Below the pieces are notes generated by a model that was not told where the DNA came from, ran no database searches, and worked only from the letters and a program-made list of their open reading frames with translations. The position numbers were made by a program, and so were the translations under genes. From JACVRW01 sp963728155 (lineage in GTDB: Bacteria > Actinomycetota > Thermoleophilia > Solirubrobacterales > Thermoleophilaceae), in contig CAVSJF010000007.1 in the NCBI GenBank assembly GCA_963728155.1, positions 620,001 through 684,000 on the forward strand: DNA of 64,000 bases, in the 5' to 3' direction. Shown here piece after piece: positions 8,956-16,483 of the stretch (within the stretch, counting starts at the first letter, position 1; every line of letters begins with the position of its first letter).

Positions 8956-9257
8956 TGGGCTACCTCACGATCACGCGCATCGACGGGGAGCCGGGCGACC
9001 TTCTCGCCGGCTACCGCCGGTCGGCGGAGACGATGAATGGGGTCGGCCGCGACCACGGCCTGATCCTTCACGCCGCGGCGCGGGCGGAGGAGGGCCTGGT
9101 GATCGTCAACCTGTGGCCGTCGAGGGACGGCTCGGAGGCGGCCGCGCGCGACCAACGCCGGCTTGGGGTGATCGCCGAGAACGGCCTCGAGCCGGGCCAG
9201 ATCCGGCCCGCGCACTACGACGTGGAGAACTACGTCGTGTTCGGGGCGGGTCCGTAG
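8955..9257 (+). CDS. Small protein, probable dimeric alpha/beta-barrel (ABM-like)
   Basis: 100 residues starting MGYLTITRIDGEPGDLLAGYRRS. The pattern of a beta strand, a helix with conserved acidic/aromatic residues, then GLILHAAARAEEGLVIVNLWPSRDGSEAA, resembles the dimeric alpha/beta-barrel monooxygenase-like (ABM) fold. I do not recognise a specific family and no catalytic residues can be named. Translationally coupled to the cupin gene (TGATG), hence under the same MarR control. Confidence 0.65.
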   Translation: MGYLTITRIDGEPGDLLAGYRRSAETMNGVGRDHGLILHAAARAEEGLVIVNLWPSRDGSEAAARDQRRLGVIAENGLEPGQIRPAHYDVENYVVFGAGP

Positions 9258-9267
9258 ACTCGTCGGC

Positions 9268-9552
9268 GTGGCGCTGCACCGGGAGATCGAGGGGGCCGGA
9301 CCCGTGCGGCCCGAGGGCGTCGAGCGTCTCGCGGGGCGTCACGAGCTGCGCCCGTCTCGCAACGGCCGGCGCGTGGCCACGGGAACGCTCGCGTGCCCGG
9401 CCTGCGACGCCCCGGCGCTGGCCGGTCCCGGAGGCATGTCGCCGGCGGATTCGCTCTCGTGCGGCTACTGCGATCACGCCGGGCCCGTGCGCGACTTCCT
9501 GTCGCTCGCCGAGCCCACTCGCCCGACGCGGGTGGCCGTGCGGGTGCGTTGA
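9268..9552 (+). CDS. Small zinc-ribbon protein
   Basis: 94 residues from a GTG at 9268. Two CxxC knuckles, LACPACDAP (Cys about 43 and 46) and LSCGYCDHAG (Cys about 65 and 68), are separated by about 18 residues, as in a zinc ribbon. The N-terminal half (REIEGAGPVRPEGVERLAGRHELRPSRNGRR) is basic. No enzyme motifs. Function unknown; zinc ribbons of this size often mediate nucleic-acid or protein contacts. Its stop overlaps the proposed TTG start of the dehydrogenase gene (TTGA). Confidence 0.65.
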   Translation: MALHREIEGAGPVRPEGVERLAGRHELRPSRNGRRVATGTLACPACDAPALAGPGGMSPADSLSCGYCDHAGPVRDFLSLAEPTRPTRVAVRVR

Positions 9553-10436
9553 TCGCCGCCGTCACCGCCCGCGCCTTAGCCGCCGCCGCCGAGCTCGCCC
9601 CCGATGGCGTGGACCTGCGGCGGCTGCCCGACGGACGCGAAGAGGCCGCCTTCGTCCTGCCCGACTGGCGGGACAAGACGACGATCGAGGCCCTGCCGCG
9701 GCTGGAGCACCTGCGGGTGGTGCAGGCGCTCTCGGCCGGCACGGACTGGATCGAGCAGCGCGTCCCGGACTGGGCCACGCTGTGCAACGCACGTGGGACG
9801 CGCGACGCGTCGGTGGCCGAGTGGGTGGTCGGCGCGCTGCTGGGCGACGCCTACGGGCAGTTCGCCGCCGCCCACGCGCGCCGATGGTCGGACGCGTTGC
9901 CGCGTGAGCTGTCGGGCGCGACGGTGCTGATCGTCGGGTTTGGCTCGATCGGGCGCGCGGTGGAGCGGCGCCTGGAGCCGTTCGGCGTCGACCTGATCCG
10001 CGTTGCCGGCCATGCCCGCGAGGGCGTTCACGCCACGGACGAGCTGCCCGCCCTCGTCGAACGGGCCGACGCCGTGGTGGTGCTCGCGCCGCTCACCGGC
10101 GAGACGAGAGGGATGATCGACGCGGCGGTGCTCGCGCGCATGCGCGACGGCGCCCTGCTGGTGAACGCCGGGCGCGGCGGCGTGGTGGACACCGGTGCGC
10201 TCGTCGCCGAGCTGCAGTCCGGGCGGCTTCGCGCGGTGCTCGACGTGGTCGAGCCCGAGCCGCTTCCCGGCGAGCATCCGTTGTGGGAGCTCTCCCTCGC
10301 CATCACTCCCCACAACGCCGGCGACTCGCCCGCCGCGGAGGACCGGGCGATCCGCTTCGGCGCCGAGCAACTCGCGCGCTATGCCCGCGGTGAGCCGCTG
10401 CGCAACGTCGTGCGCGAGGCGAAAGCGCCCCGCTAA
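9549..10436 (+). CDS. D-isomer-specific 2-hydroxyacid dehydrogenase family protein
   Basis: NAD(P)-dependent oxidoreductase of the D-2-hydroxyacid/phosphoglycerate dehydrogenase family, 295 residues. The Rossmann motif is LIVGFGSIGRAVERRL. LVNAGRGGVVDTGAL carries the substrate-binding Arg, the catalytic Glu lies in LDVVEPEPLPGEHPLW, and the His in ITPHNAG. The N-terminal domain is short (about 100 residues). I chose the TTG at 9549 because it overlaps the preceding stop as TTGA and the protein aligns from there; upstream in-frame sequence is low-complexity. Substrate unknown; glyoxylate/hydroxypyruvate-type acids are typical. Confidence 0.85.
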   Translation: MIAAVTARALAAAAELAPDGVDLRRLPDGREEAAFVLPDWRDKTTIEALPRLEHLRVVQALSAGTDWIEQRVPDWATLCNARGTRDASVAEWVVGALLGDAYGQFAAAHARRWSDALPRELSGATVLIVGFGSIGRAVERRLEPFGVDLIRVAGHAREGVHATDELPALVERADAVVVLAPLTGETRGMIDAAVLARMRDGALLVNAGRGGVVDTGALVAELQSGRLRAVLDVVEPEPLPGEHPLWELSLAITPHNAGDSPAAEDRAIRFGAEQLARYARGEPLRNVVREAKAPR

Positions 10437-11080
10437 GCGCGCTGCTCGAGCATGTCGCGAAAATCGCCGGCCAGCTCCGGTGCCTCGAGGGCCGCGGCAC
10501 GGAGACCCGGATCCTGCAGGAACGCCTTCGACACCAGCGCGCTCGTGACTCCGTGCTCGGGGCGGCTCAGCACGTCGATCCGGTCGCCGGCGCCGATGTC
10601 GCCCTCGCGCAGCACGCGCAGGTAGGTGCCGGGCCGGTTGGCCAGGGCGAAGAGCTTCAGGAAGCGAGGATCGCCCATCCGCAGGCCGAGCTTGAAGCAG
10701 GGCACGCGGGGCTGCGCGACCTCCAGGAGCGTGCTGCCGACGGCCCACCGCTCGCCGATCACCGCTCCCGACACGGGTATGCCGCGGACGGTGAGGTTCT
10801 CGCCGAAGGCGCCGGGGCCGAGTGCGACCTCGAGCTGGGCCTCCCACCATTCGGTGTCCTCGGCCCCGTACGCGTAGACCGCCTTGTCGGGGCCGCCGTG
10901 TACGCCGCGGTCCGCCTGTTCGTCGCCACGCAGGTTCACGCCCTGCAGCTCCACCCGGCCCTCGACCGGCTTCTTCCAGATCGCCGTCGAGATCGTCCGG
11001 CCGCTCACCCGCATCAGGCGCTGGCGCCCCACGTTCACCGTCTCGACCGTGCCCGTGACCGGAGGGCCGTTGGAGCTCAT
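10433..11080 (-). CDS. MOSC-domain protein (YiiM-like)
   Basis: 215 residues with the MOSC (molybdenum-cofactor sulfurase C-terminal) beta-barrel. GDEQADRGVHGGPDKAVYAY and GPGAFGENLTVRG are the typical blocks, and the conserved Cys lies in QPRVPCFKLGLRMGDPRF, followed by a C-terminal helical 3-alpha region. Family members bind or transfer Mo-cofactor sulfur or reduce N-hydroxylated compounds (YiiM). Its ATG overlaps the stop of the Mo-dependent sulfite-oxidase fusion (ATGA), so it is the last gene of a peroxiredoxin-fusion-MOSC operon. Help with the fusion's cofactor, or a linked detoxification, are both possible. Confidence 0.85.
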   Translation of the reverse strand: MSSNGPPVTGTVETVNVGRQRLMRVSGRTISTAIWKKPVEGRVELQGVNLRGDEQADRGVHGGPDKAVYAYGAEDTEWWEAQLEVALGPGAFGENLTVRGIPVSGAVIGERWAVGSTLLEVAQPRVPCFKLGLRMGDPRFLKLFALANRPGTYLRVLREGDIGAGDRIDVLSRPEHGVTSALVSKAFLQDPGLRAAALEAPELAGDFRDMLEQRA

Positions 11081-13602
11081 CCGCTGACGGTGAAGCTCAC
11101 CCGGTGCCAGGCGTTGTTCATGTAGCCCTTGAGGTTCCAGACGTCGGCGGGGTCCTTGGGCTGGGTGGCGGCGGCCGAGTCCCACGCGCGCACCACGAGC
11201 TCGCACGGGCCCGGCGCGACCTCGAGCTCGGCTTGCCACAACCGCCAGCTCGCCGGCCCGTCGTCGTCGAGCAGCTCGGCGGCCTGAAAGGTGGTGCCGC
11301 CGTCGAGCGAGACCTCGACCTGCTCGATGCGGCGCGTGCCCCCGGTGAGCGCGTAGCCGCGGGCCACCACGCTCGTCTGCGACAGCACCTCGCCGTCGGC
11401 CGGACGAGATACCGCACAGGTCACGGGCAGCTCGCCGAGCGCGAAGCCGTGCTCGCCCGTCGTTGCCTCGTCTCTCACGCGCGCGGGGTATAGGCGGTAG
11501 GTCCGGGCCTGGAAGTAGTTCGCCGACGGCTCGCGCTGGACGGTGATGGCCGCGAGCCACTTCACGCTGCGGGCGCCGACGTACCCGGGCACCACCACGC
11601 GCAACGGAAACCCGTGCGCGGGGGGCAACGGCCCGCCGTTCATCTCGTCGGCCAACAGCACGTCCGCTCCGAGCGCCTTCTCGACCGGGACCGAGCCCCC
11701 GAACTCGAGCAGCTCGCCCTCCTCGGCGCACTGGTCGAGGCCGGTGAAGGCCACGTGGGCCGCCCCCGCGTCCAGCCCGGCGGCTTCCAGCACGTCGCGG
11801 AGGCGCACGCCGCCCCACACCGCGTTCCCCGTCGCACCGGGCCCCCAGGGCACCTGGCCCGGGATGGGGTCGACGGCGATGAGCTCGCTGCGCCGGTTGC
11901 CCGCGCAGGTGAGCGTCGCGCTCAGCTCCACGCGCTCGAAGCGCCGCCGCAGGTCCCCGAGCGAGAGCCGCAGCGGCGCCTGCACCATGCCGTTGACCTC
12001 GAGCCGGTAGGAGGCGGGATCCAGCTCCGGCACCGGCCCGTGGTTGCGCACGTAGAACAGGTCGGTCGGTGTGGTGGGGGACTCGCACAGCAGATCGAGC
12101 GGCGTCTCCAGGTTGAGTGGATCCTCCGTCCAGACCACGAGCGAGGGATGCTTGGCCACCGCCGCCGGGAGCCGCTCCGCCACCGGCCCGGCGGGCGCCC
12201 GCCCGGCCCGCCTGCCCCCGTTGGGGCGCGAGGCCAGCCAGGCGCCGAAGCCGCCCACGAGGTCGGCCAGGTCGTCGACCCCGTCGCGGCGAAGGAGGCT
12301 CACGGCGATCGTGGAGCGGTAGCCCGTCTCGCAGTGCACGACCACTCGCCTGTCGCGGGGGACCTCGCCCATGCGATCGGCGAGGCGGCTCAGCGGGATG
12401 TTCAGGCTGCCGTCGATGCGCTCCGCGTGCCACTCGCTCTCGGTCCTCACGTCGAGCACCACCGGCCCGCCGGGCGAGCCGAGCTGCTCCGCGAGCGTGG
12501 CCGCGGTGATGCGCTCGGTGCGTCCCACCACCTCGTCGCGCAAGCCGGCCGCCTGCATGCCGCCCGCGAGGTGGCCGAGCACGATGTCGAATCCGATTCT
12601 CCCCAGCCGCATCGCCGCCTCCTGCTCTCGGCCGGGGTCGGCGATGATGACGATGGGGTGCTCGCGGTCGAGGATGGTCCCGGCCCAGGTCGCGTAGCTG
12701 CCGTTGAGACCGACGTTGAGGCTGCCCGGAAGGTGAGCGCCGGCGAAGTCGGCCGGGTCGCGCGTGTCGAGCAGCTGCGCTCCCTCGGTCTCAAGCGCGA
12801 GGACCTCATCGAGCGAGAGCGGCCTCAGCTCCTGGCCCAGGGACTGCTCGAGCGTCGGGCGCTCCTGGGTGTTGAGCAGGGCGTCGTAGCTGAAGTAGTC
12901 CGGCGTGTCGGGCTGCTCGGCGGTGATCACCCGCACGAACTCGTCGCGGGTCATCGGCTGCAGCGCGTAGTTGTAGCGCCGCTGCACCCCGATCGAGGAG
13001 ACCGTGTCGGTGCTCAGGTTCTTGCCGCACAGCGAGCCGGCACCGTGCGCCGGGTAGACCAGGGTCTGGTCGGGCAGCTTGAGCAGCTTGGCGTGCAGCG
13101 AGTCGTAGAGCAGGCCGCCGAGCTGCTCCGCGCTCCAGCCCAGCGAGGCGCGCAGATCGGGGCGGCCGACGTCGCCGATGAAGAGCGTGTCACCGCTCAG
13201 CACGGCGTGGGGCTGCCGCTCGTCCTCGCTGAGGTCGTACACGAGGATCGAGATCGACTCGGGCGAGTGCCCGGGGGTCTCGAGCACCTCCAGCCGGACC
13301 TGACCCAGGCTCACCGAATCGCGGTCGCCGAGCGACGCGAAGTCGTAGTCCGCGGCCGCGTGCGCTCCCAGATAGATTCGCGCCCCCTCGCGGTCGCGCA
13401 GCTCGAGGTGGCCGGCGATGAAGTCGGCGTGGAAGTGGGTCAGGAACACGTGCCCCACCGAACAGCCGAGGCGGTGCGCGTCGTCGACGTAGGCGTCGAC
13501 GTCGCGTTGGGGGTCGACCACCGCGGCCTGGCCGCTCTCCTCGTCGGCGATCAGGTAGGAGGCATGGGCAAGACAGCCGAGGTAATACTGCTTGAGGATC
13601 AC
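11077..13602 (-). CDS. Persulfide dioxygenase-rhodanese-rhodanese-sulfite oxidase fusion (CstB-like plus SUOX)
   Basis: 841 residues, no signal peptide. Residues 1-230: ETHE1/CstB-type metallo-beta-lactamase persulfide dioxygenase, with THFHADFIAGH (His56, His58, Asp60), TPGHSPES, SGDTLFIGDVGRPDL and YPAHGAGSLCGKN. 265-350: rhodanese fold with the Cys loop replaced (IIADPGREQEA), so a pseudo-rhodanese. 365-460: rhodanese with catalytic Cys424 (VVHCETGYRS). 485-735: molybdopterin sulfite-oxidase domain with the Mo-ligand Cys566 (LTCAGNRR) and GNAVWGGVRL. 735-841: Mo-co dimerisation domain ending VWNLKGYMNNAWHRV. The first three domains have the order of CstB. There is no cytochrome b5 domain, so the sulfite oxidase resembles the plant O2-using type. 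Expected: persulfide to sulfite (or thiosulfate) to sulfate in one chain. The GTG at 13602 gives the standard start MILKQYYLGCLAHASYL; 19 bases follow the peroxiredoxin stop. Confidence 0.9.
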   Translation of the reverse strand: MILKQYYLGCLAHASYLIADEESGQAAVVDPQRDVDAYVDDAHRLGCSVGHVFLTHFHADFIAGHLELRDREGARIYLGAHAAADYDFASLGDRDSVSLGQVRLEVLETPGHSPESISILVYDLSEDERQPHAVLSGDTLFIGDVGRPDLRASLGWSAEQLGGLLYDSLHAKLLKLPDQTLVYPAHGAGSLCGKNLSTDTVSSIGVQRRYNYALQPMTRDEFVRVITAEQPDTPDYFSYDALLNTQERPTLEQSLGQELRPLSLDEVLALETEGAQLLDTRDPADFAGAHLPGSLNVGLNGSYATWAGTILDREHPIVIIADPGREQEAAMRLGRIGFDIVLGHLAGGMQAAGLRDEVVGRTERITAATLAEQLGSPGGPVVLDVRTESEWHAERIDGSLNIPLSRLADRMGEVPRDRRVVVHCETGYRSTIAVSLLRRDGVDDLADLVGGFGAWLASRPNGGRRAGRAPAGPVAERLPAAVAKHPSLVVWTEDPLNLETPLDLLCESPTTPTDLFYVRNHGPVPELDPASYRLEVNGMVQAPLRLSLGDLRRRFERVELSATLTCAGNRRSELIAVDPIPGQVPWGPGATGNAVWGGVRLRDVLEAAGLDAGAAHVAFTGLDQCAEEGELLEFGGSVPVEKALGADVLLADEMNGGPLPPAHGFPLRVVVPGYVGARSVKWLAAITVQREPSANYFQARTYRLYPARVRDEATTGEHGFALGELPVTCAVSRPADGEVLSQTSVVARGYALTGGTRRIEQVEVSLDGGTTFQAAELLDDDGPASWRLWQAELEVAPGPCELVVRAWDSAAATQPKDPADVWNLKGYMNNAWHRVSFTVSG

Positions 13603-13621
13603 CTCGGCTGCCGCTGCCCCC

Positions 13622-14281
13622 TCAGCTGGGCTGGGGGACGATCCGGATGTAGGGTCGCGGCGAGTCCCAGCCGTCGGGGTAGATCTCACGCGCCTCGTCG
13701 TCGGAGACCGAGCCGGCGATGATCACGTCGTCGCCGTCCTGCCACTGCGCGGGCGTGGCCACGCGGTGCTCGGCAGTCAGGCGCAGCGAGTCGATCACTC
13801 GCAGGACCTCGTCGAAGTTGCGGCCGGTGGTCATCGGATACACCAGCACCAGCTTGATCTTCTTGTCGGGGCCGATCACGAAGACGTTACGCACGGTCGC
13901 GTTGTCGGCCGGCGTGCGCTCGGTCGGGTCGCCGCTCACGTCGGCGGGGAGCATCCCGAAGGCCTTCGACACCTCGAAGTCGCTGTCGGCGATGATCGGA
14001 TAGTTGGGCGCCGTGCCCTGGGTCTCCTCGATGTCGGCCGCCCACTTCTCATGGTTCTCGACCGGGTCGACGGAGAGGCCGATCACCTTCACGTCGCGGC
14101 TCTCGAACTCGGGCTTGATGCTGGCCATGTAGCCCAGCTCCGTGGTGCAGACGGGGGTGAAGTTGCGCGGGTGCGAGAAGAGCACGGCCCACGAGTCGCC
14201 GAGCCAATCGTGGAACGAGATCCGGCCCTCGCTGGAGTCGGCCTCGAAGTCGGGGGCGGTGTCGCCGATTGTCAGAGCCAT
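13622..14281 (-). CDS. 1-Cys peroxiredoxin (Prx6-like)
   Basis: Reduces H2O2 and organic hydroperoxides. 219 residues, the normal Prx6 length. The peroxidatic Cys lies in HPRNFTPVCTTELG (Cys45), with the conserved Arg/Pro framework (PVENHEKW, TVRNVFVIGPDKKIKLVLVYP, TTGRNFDEVLRVIDSLRLT). The ATG at 14281 (MALTIGDTAPDF) has AGGAGG at a good distance; an ATG nine bases upstream directly abuts the Shine-Dalgarno and is rejected. It is first in the operon with the sulfur fusion and divergent from methanethiol oxidase. Both of those enzymes are expected to make H2O2, which explains its presence. Confidence 0.93.
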   Translation of the reverse strand: MALTIGDTAPDFEADSSEGRISFHDWLGDSWAVLFSHPRNFTPVCTTELGYMASIKPEFESRDVKVIGLSVDPVENHEKWAADIEETQGTAPNYPIIADSDFEVSKAFGMLPADVSGDPTERTPADNATVRNVFVIGPDKKIKLVLVYPMTTGRNFDEVLRVIDSLRLTAEHRVATPAQWQDGDDVIIAGSVSDDEAREIYPDGWDSPRPYIRIVPQPS

Positions 14282-14330
14282 TTGCCACATCCTCCTGCTG
14301 TTGTCGTGCGGTGTAAATCCCCCAAAAACA

Positions 14331-14347
14331 CTAGCCATTTTGGTTAG
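14331..14347. promoter_or_regulatory. Imperfect inverted repeat between peroxiredoxin and methanethiol oxidase genes
   Basis: CTAGCCATTTTGGTTAG: arms CTAGCCA/TGGTTAG pair with one mismatch around a 3-base centre. It ends eight bases before the methanethiol oxidase ATG in a 74-base divergent intergenic region. The start codon has no clear Shine-Dalgarno because the repeat occupies that position. It is a candidate operator that would couple both arms of the sulfur module; the cognate regulator is not identifiable here. Confidence 0.35.
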
Positions 14348-14355
14348 ATTCGCCC

Positions 14356-15756
14356 ATGGCTCTCCTCAAGCCCGATCCCACCTTCTACGCGACCCCCGGC
14401 GAGGCCCAGCAGGCCCCTCCGGAAACCCTGGCCTACGTGGCCACCCTGAACACGGGTACCAACGGCGACAGCGCTCCCGACGCGCTCTCGGTGCTGGACC
14501 TCGAGCCCGGCTCGTCCACCTTCGGCCAGCTCGTCGGCCGCGTGGACATGCCCAACGTCGGCGACGAGCTCCACCACTTCGGCTGGAACGCGTGCTCCTC
14601 CGCGCTCTGCCCGTGGGCCGCGCACCCACACGTGGAACGCCGCTACCTGCTGGTGCCGGGCCTGCGCTCGTCGCGCATCCACGTGATCGACACCAAGGCC
14701 GATCGCCACCGGCCCGAGATCGTCAAGGTGATCGAGCGCGAGGAGATCGAGAGCAAGACGGGCTACAGCCGCCCGCACACCATCCATTGCGGCCCCGACG
14801 GGATCTACGTGTCGGCGCTGGGCGCGCCGGACGGTGACGGCCCGGGCGGGATCTTCCTGCTCGACCACGAGAACTTCGACGTGAAGCACGCGTGGGAGAA
14901 CGACCGCGGTCCCCAGGAGCTGGCCTACGACTTCTGGTGGCACCTCAACTACGGCACGCTCATCTCCAGCGAGTGGGGCACGCCCAACATGGTGGAGGAC
15001 GGGGTGAACCCCGAGCTGCTGCTGGGCGGCAAGTATGGCCACCACCTGCACGTGTGGGATCTGGAGTCGCGTTCCCACCGCCAGGCAGTGGACCTGGGCG
15101 CCGACCAGCAGATGGTGCTCGAGCTGCGCCCGGCGCACAACCCGAACAAGACCTACGGCTTCGTGGGCGTGGTGGTGTCCACGGCCGACCTGTCGGCCTC
15201 GGTGTACCTGTGGGAGCGCGCCGACGACGGCAGCGTCTCGGTCAAGAAGGTGATCTCGATCCCGGCCGAGCCGGCCGAGGAGGATCAGCTTCCGCCCGCG
15301 CTCAAGCCGTTCGGCGCCGTGCCCCCGCTGATCACCGACATCGACCTGTCGGTGGACGACAAGGATCTGTTCGTGTCGGCCTGGGGAACGGGAGAGCTCA
15401 AGCGCTTCGACGTCTCCGACCCCCACAACCCGCGCGAGACCGGCTCGGTACGGCTGGGCGGGATCGTGGAGCGCGCCGCACACCCCGCCGCCGGCCCGGT
15501 GAACGGCGGGCCGCAGATGGTGGAGGTCTCGCGCGACGGCCGGCGGGTCTACCTGACCAACTCGCTCTACGCCTCCTGGGACGCGCAGTTCTATCCCGAG
15601 GGCGTCGACGGCTGGCTCACGCGGCTCGACGCGCCGGAGGGCGGCGGCCTGTCGCTCGACCCGGACATCTTCGTGGAGTTCGACGGAGAGCGCCCGCACC
15701 AGGTACGCCTCGAGGGCGGAGACGCCTCCTCGGACTCGTACTGCTTCCCCGACTAG
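14356..15756 (+). CDS. mtoX: Selenium-binding protein 56 family / methanethiol oxidase
   Basis: 466 residues, full length for the SBP56 family whose characterised bacterial members (MtoX) oxidise methanethiol with O2 and water to formaldehyde, H2S and H2O2, using copper. Hallmarks: VGDELHHFGWNACSSALC (His73, His74, Cys80, Cys85), GYSRPHTIHC (about 136-145), TDIDLSVDDKDLFVS, GGPQMVEVSRDGRRVYLTNSLY and the conserved end DSYCFPD. No signal peptide is seen, whereas some MtoX proteins are periplasmic. It is divergent from the peroxiredoxin/persulfide-sulfite-oxidase operon, which would handle H2O2 and the sulfide-derived sulfur, and is followed after 4 bases by a metal-transporter-like gene. The link to methanethiol rests on family and context. 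Confidence 0.85.
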   Translation: MALLKPDPTFYATPGEAQQAPPETLAYVATLNTGTNGDSAPDALSVLDLEPGSSTFGQLVGRVDMPNVGDELHHFGWNACSSALCPWAAHPHVERRYLLVPGLRSSRIHVIDTKADRHRPEIVKVIEREEIESKTGYSRPHTIHCGPDGIYVSALGAPDGDGPGGIFLLDHENFDVKHAWENDRGPQELAYDFWWHLNYGTLISSEWGTPNMVEDGVNPELLLGGKYGHHLHVWDLESRSHRQAVDLGADQQMVLELRPAHNPNKTYGFVGVVVSTADLSASVYLWERADDGSVSVKKVISIPAEPAEEDQLPPALKPFGAVPPLITDIDLSVDDKDLFVSAWGTGELKRFDVSDPHNPRETGSVRLGGIVERAAHPAAGPVNGGPQMVEVSRDGRRVYLTNSLYASWDAQFYPEGVDGWLTRLDAPEGGGLSLDPDIFVEFDGERPHQVRLEGGDASSDSYCFPD

Positions 15757-15760
15757 AGCC

Positions 15761-16417
15761 ATGGAGGGCCTCTGGCCATGGCTGGTCATGGCGGGCCTCG
15801 GCGCCTACCACGGGCTGAATCCCGCCATGGGCTGGCTGTTCGCGGTGTCCCTGGGCATGCAGGACCGCGACCGGCGCTCGGTCACCCGGGCGCTGATGCC
15901 GATCGCCGTGGGCCACGAGCTGTCGATCGCGCTCGTGGCCGCGCTGGTGATCGGCCTCGGCGTGCTCACCGACTCGACCGTGCTGCACATCGCCGCCGCC
16001 GTGGTGCTGATCGCCTTCGGGATCTTTCGCTTCGCCAAGCCGCGGGCTCACTTTCGCTGGGTCAAGGGGCGCGTGAACCGCAAGGAGCTGACCGTCTGGT
16101 CGTTCCTGATGTCGACGGCGCACGGGGCGGGGCTGATGGTGGCGCCGGTGCTGATCGGCACCGGCGCGGCGGAGGCGTCGGCCGGCGAGACGCACTCCCA
16201 CGCCGTGGAGGAGATGGGCCTCGGCACCCTGTCGGTGCCCGAGACGCTGCTCGCCGTGTCGCTGCACGTGGGCGCGATGCTGCTGGTGATGGGAGTGGTG
16301 GCGCTGCTCGTCTACGACAAGCTCGGCGTGCGGATCCTGCGCAAGGCCTGGATCAACTCCGACCACCTCTGGGCGGCGAGCTTCATCGCCGCCGGCGCGA
16401 TCACGCTGGTCACCTGA
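15761..16417 (+). CDS. Integral membrane protein, metal-transporter-like (NicO/HupE-like)
   Basis: 218 residues with about six transmembrane helices. The N-terminus MAGLGAYHGLNPAMGWLFAV has the histidine/asparagine-in-helix pattern of nickel/cobalt-efflux and HupE-like proteins. MSTAHGAGLMVAPVLIG has another helix-buried His, and the loop ETHSHAVEEMG is metal-ligand rich. No exact family is recognised. It starts 4 bases after methanethiol oxidase, which needs copper, so metal supply to that enzyme is a reasonable inference. Export of a reaction product is an alternative. Confidence 0.7.
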   Translation: MEGLWPWLVMAGLGAYHGLNPAMGWLFAVSLGMQDRDRRSVTRALMPIAVGHELSIALVAALVIGLGVLTDSTVLHIAAAVVLIAFGIFRFAKPRAHFRWVKGRVNRKELTVWSFLMSTAHGAGLMVAPVLIGTGAAEASAGETHSHAVEEMGLGTLSVPETLLAVSLHVGAMLLVMGVVALLVYDKLGVRILRKAWINSDHLWAASFIAAGAITLVT

Positions 16418-16483
16418 CGCAGCGCCATCGCTCTGAGATATAACCCGCTCCAGAACGTCGTCCGCGGGGGGAGAGGTCACGCA

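Noticed and set aside
11081..12433. Long open frame upstream of the MOSC gene on the minus strand
   Set aside because: Arg/Gly/Ala-rich translation, a shadow of the sulfite-oxidase fusion in another frame, common in GC-rich DNA.
11614..13722. A 702-codon plus-strand open frame opposite the sulfur fusion
   Set aside because: No recognisable domain; the composition is typical of antisense GC-rich frames, and the minus strand encodes conserved domains throughout.
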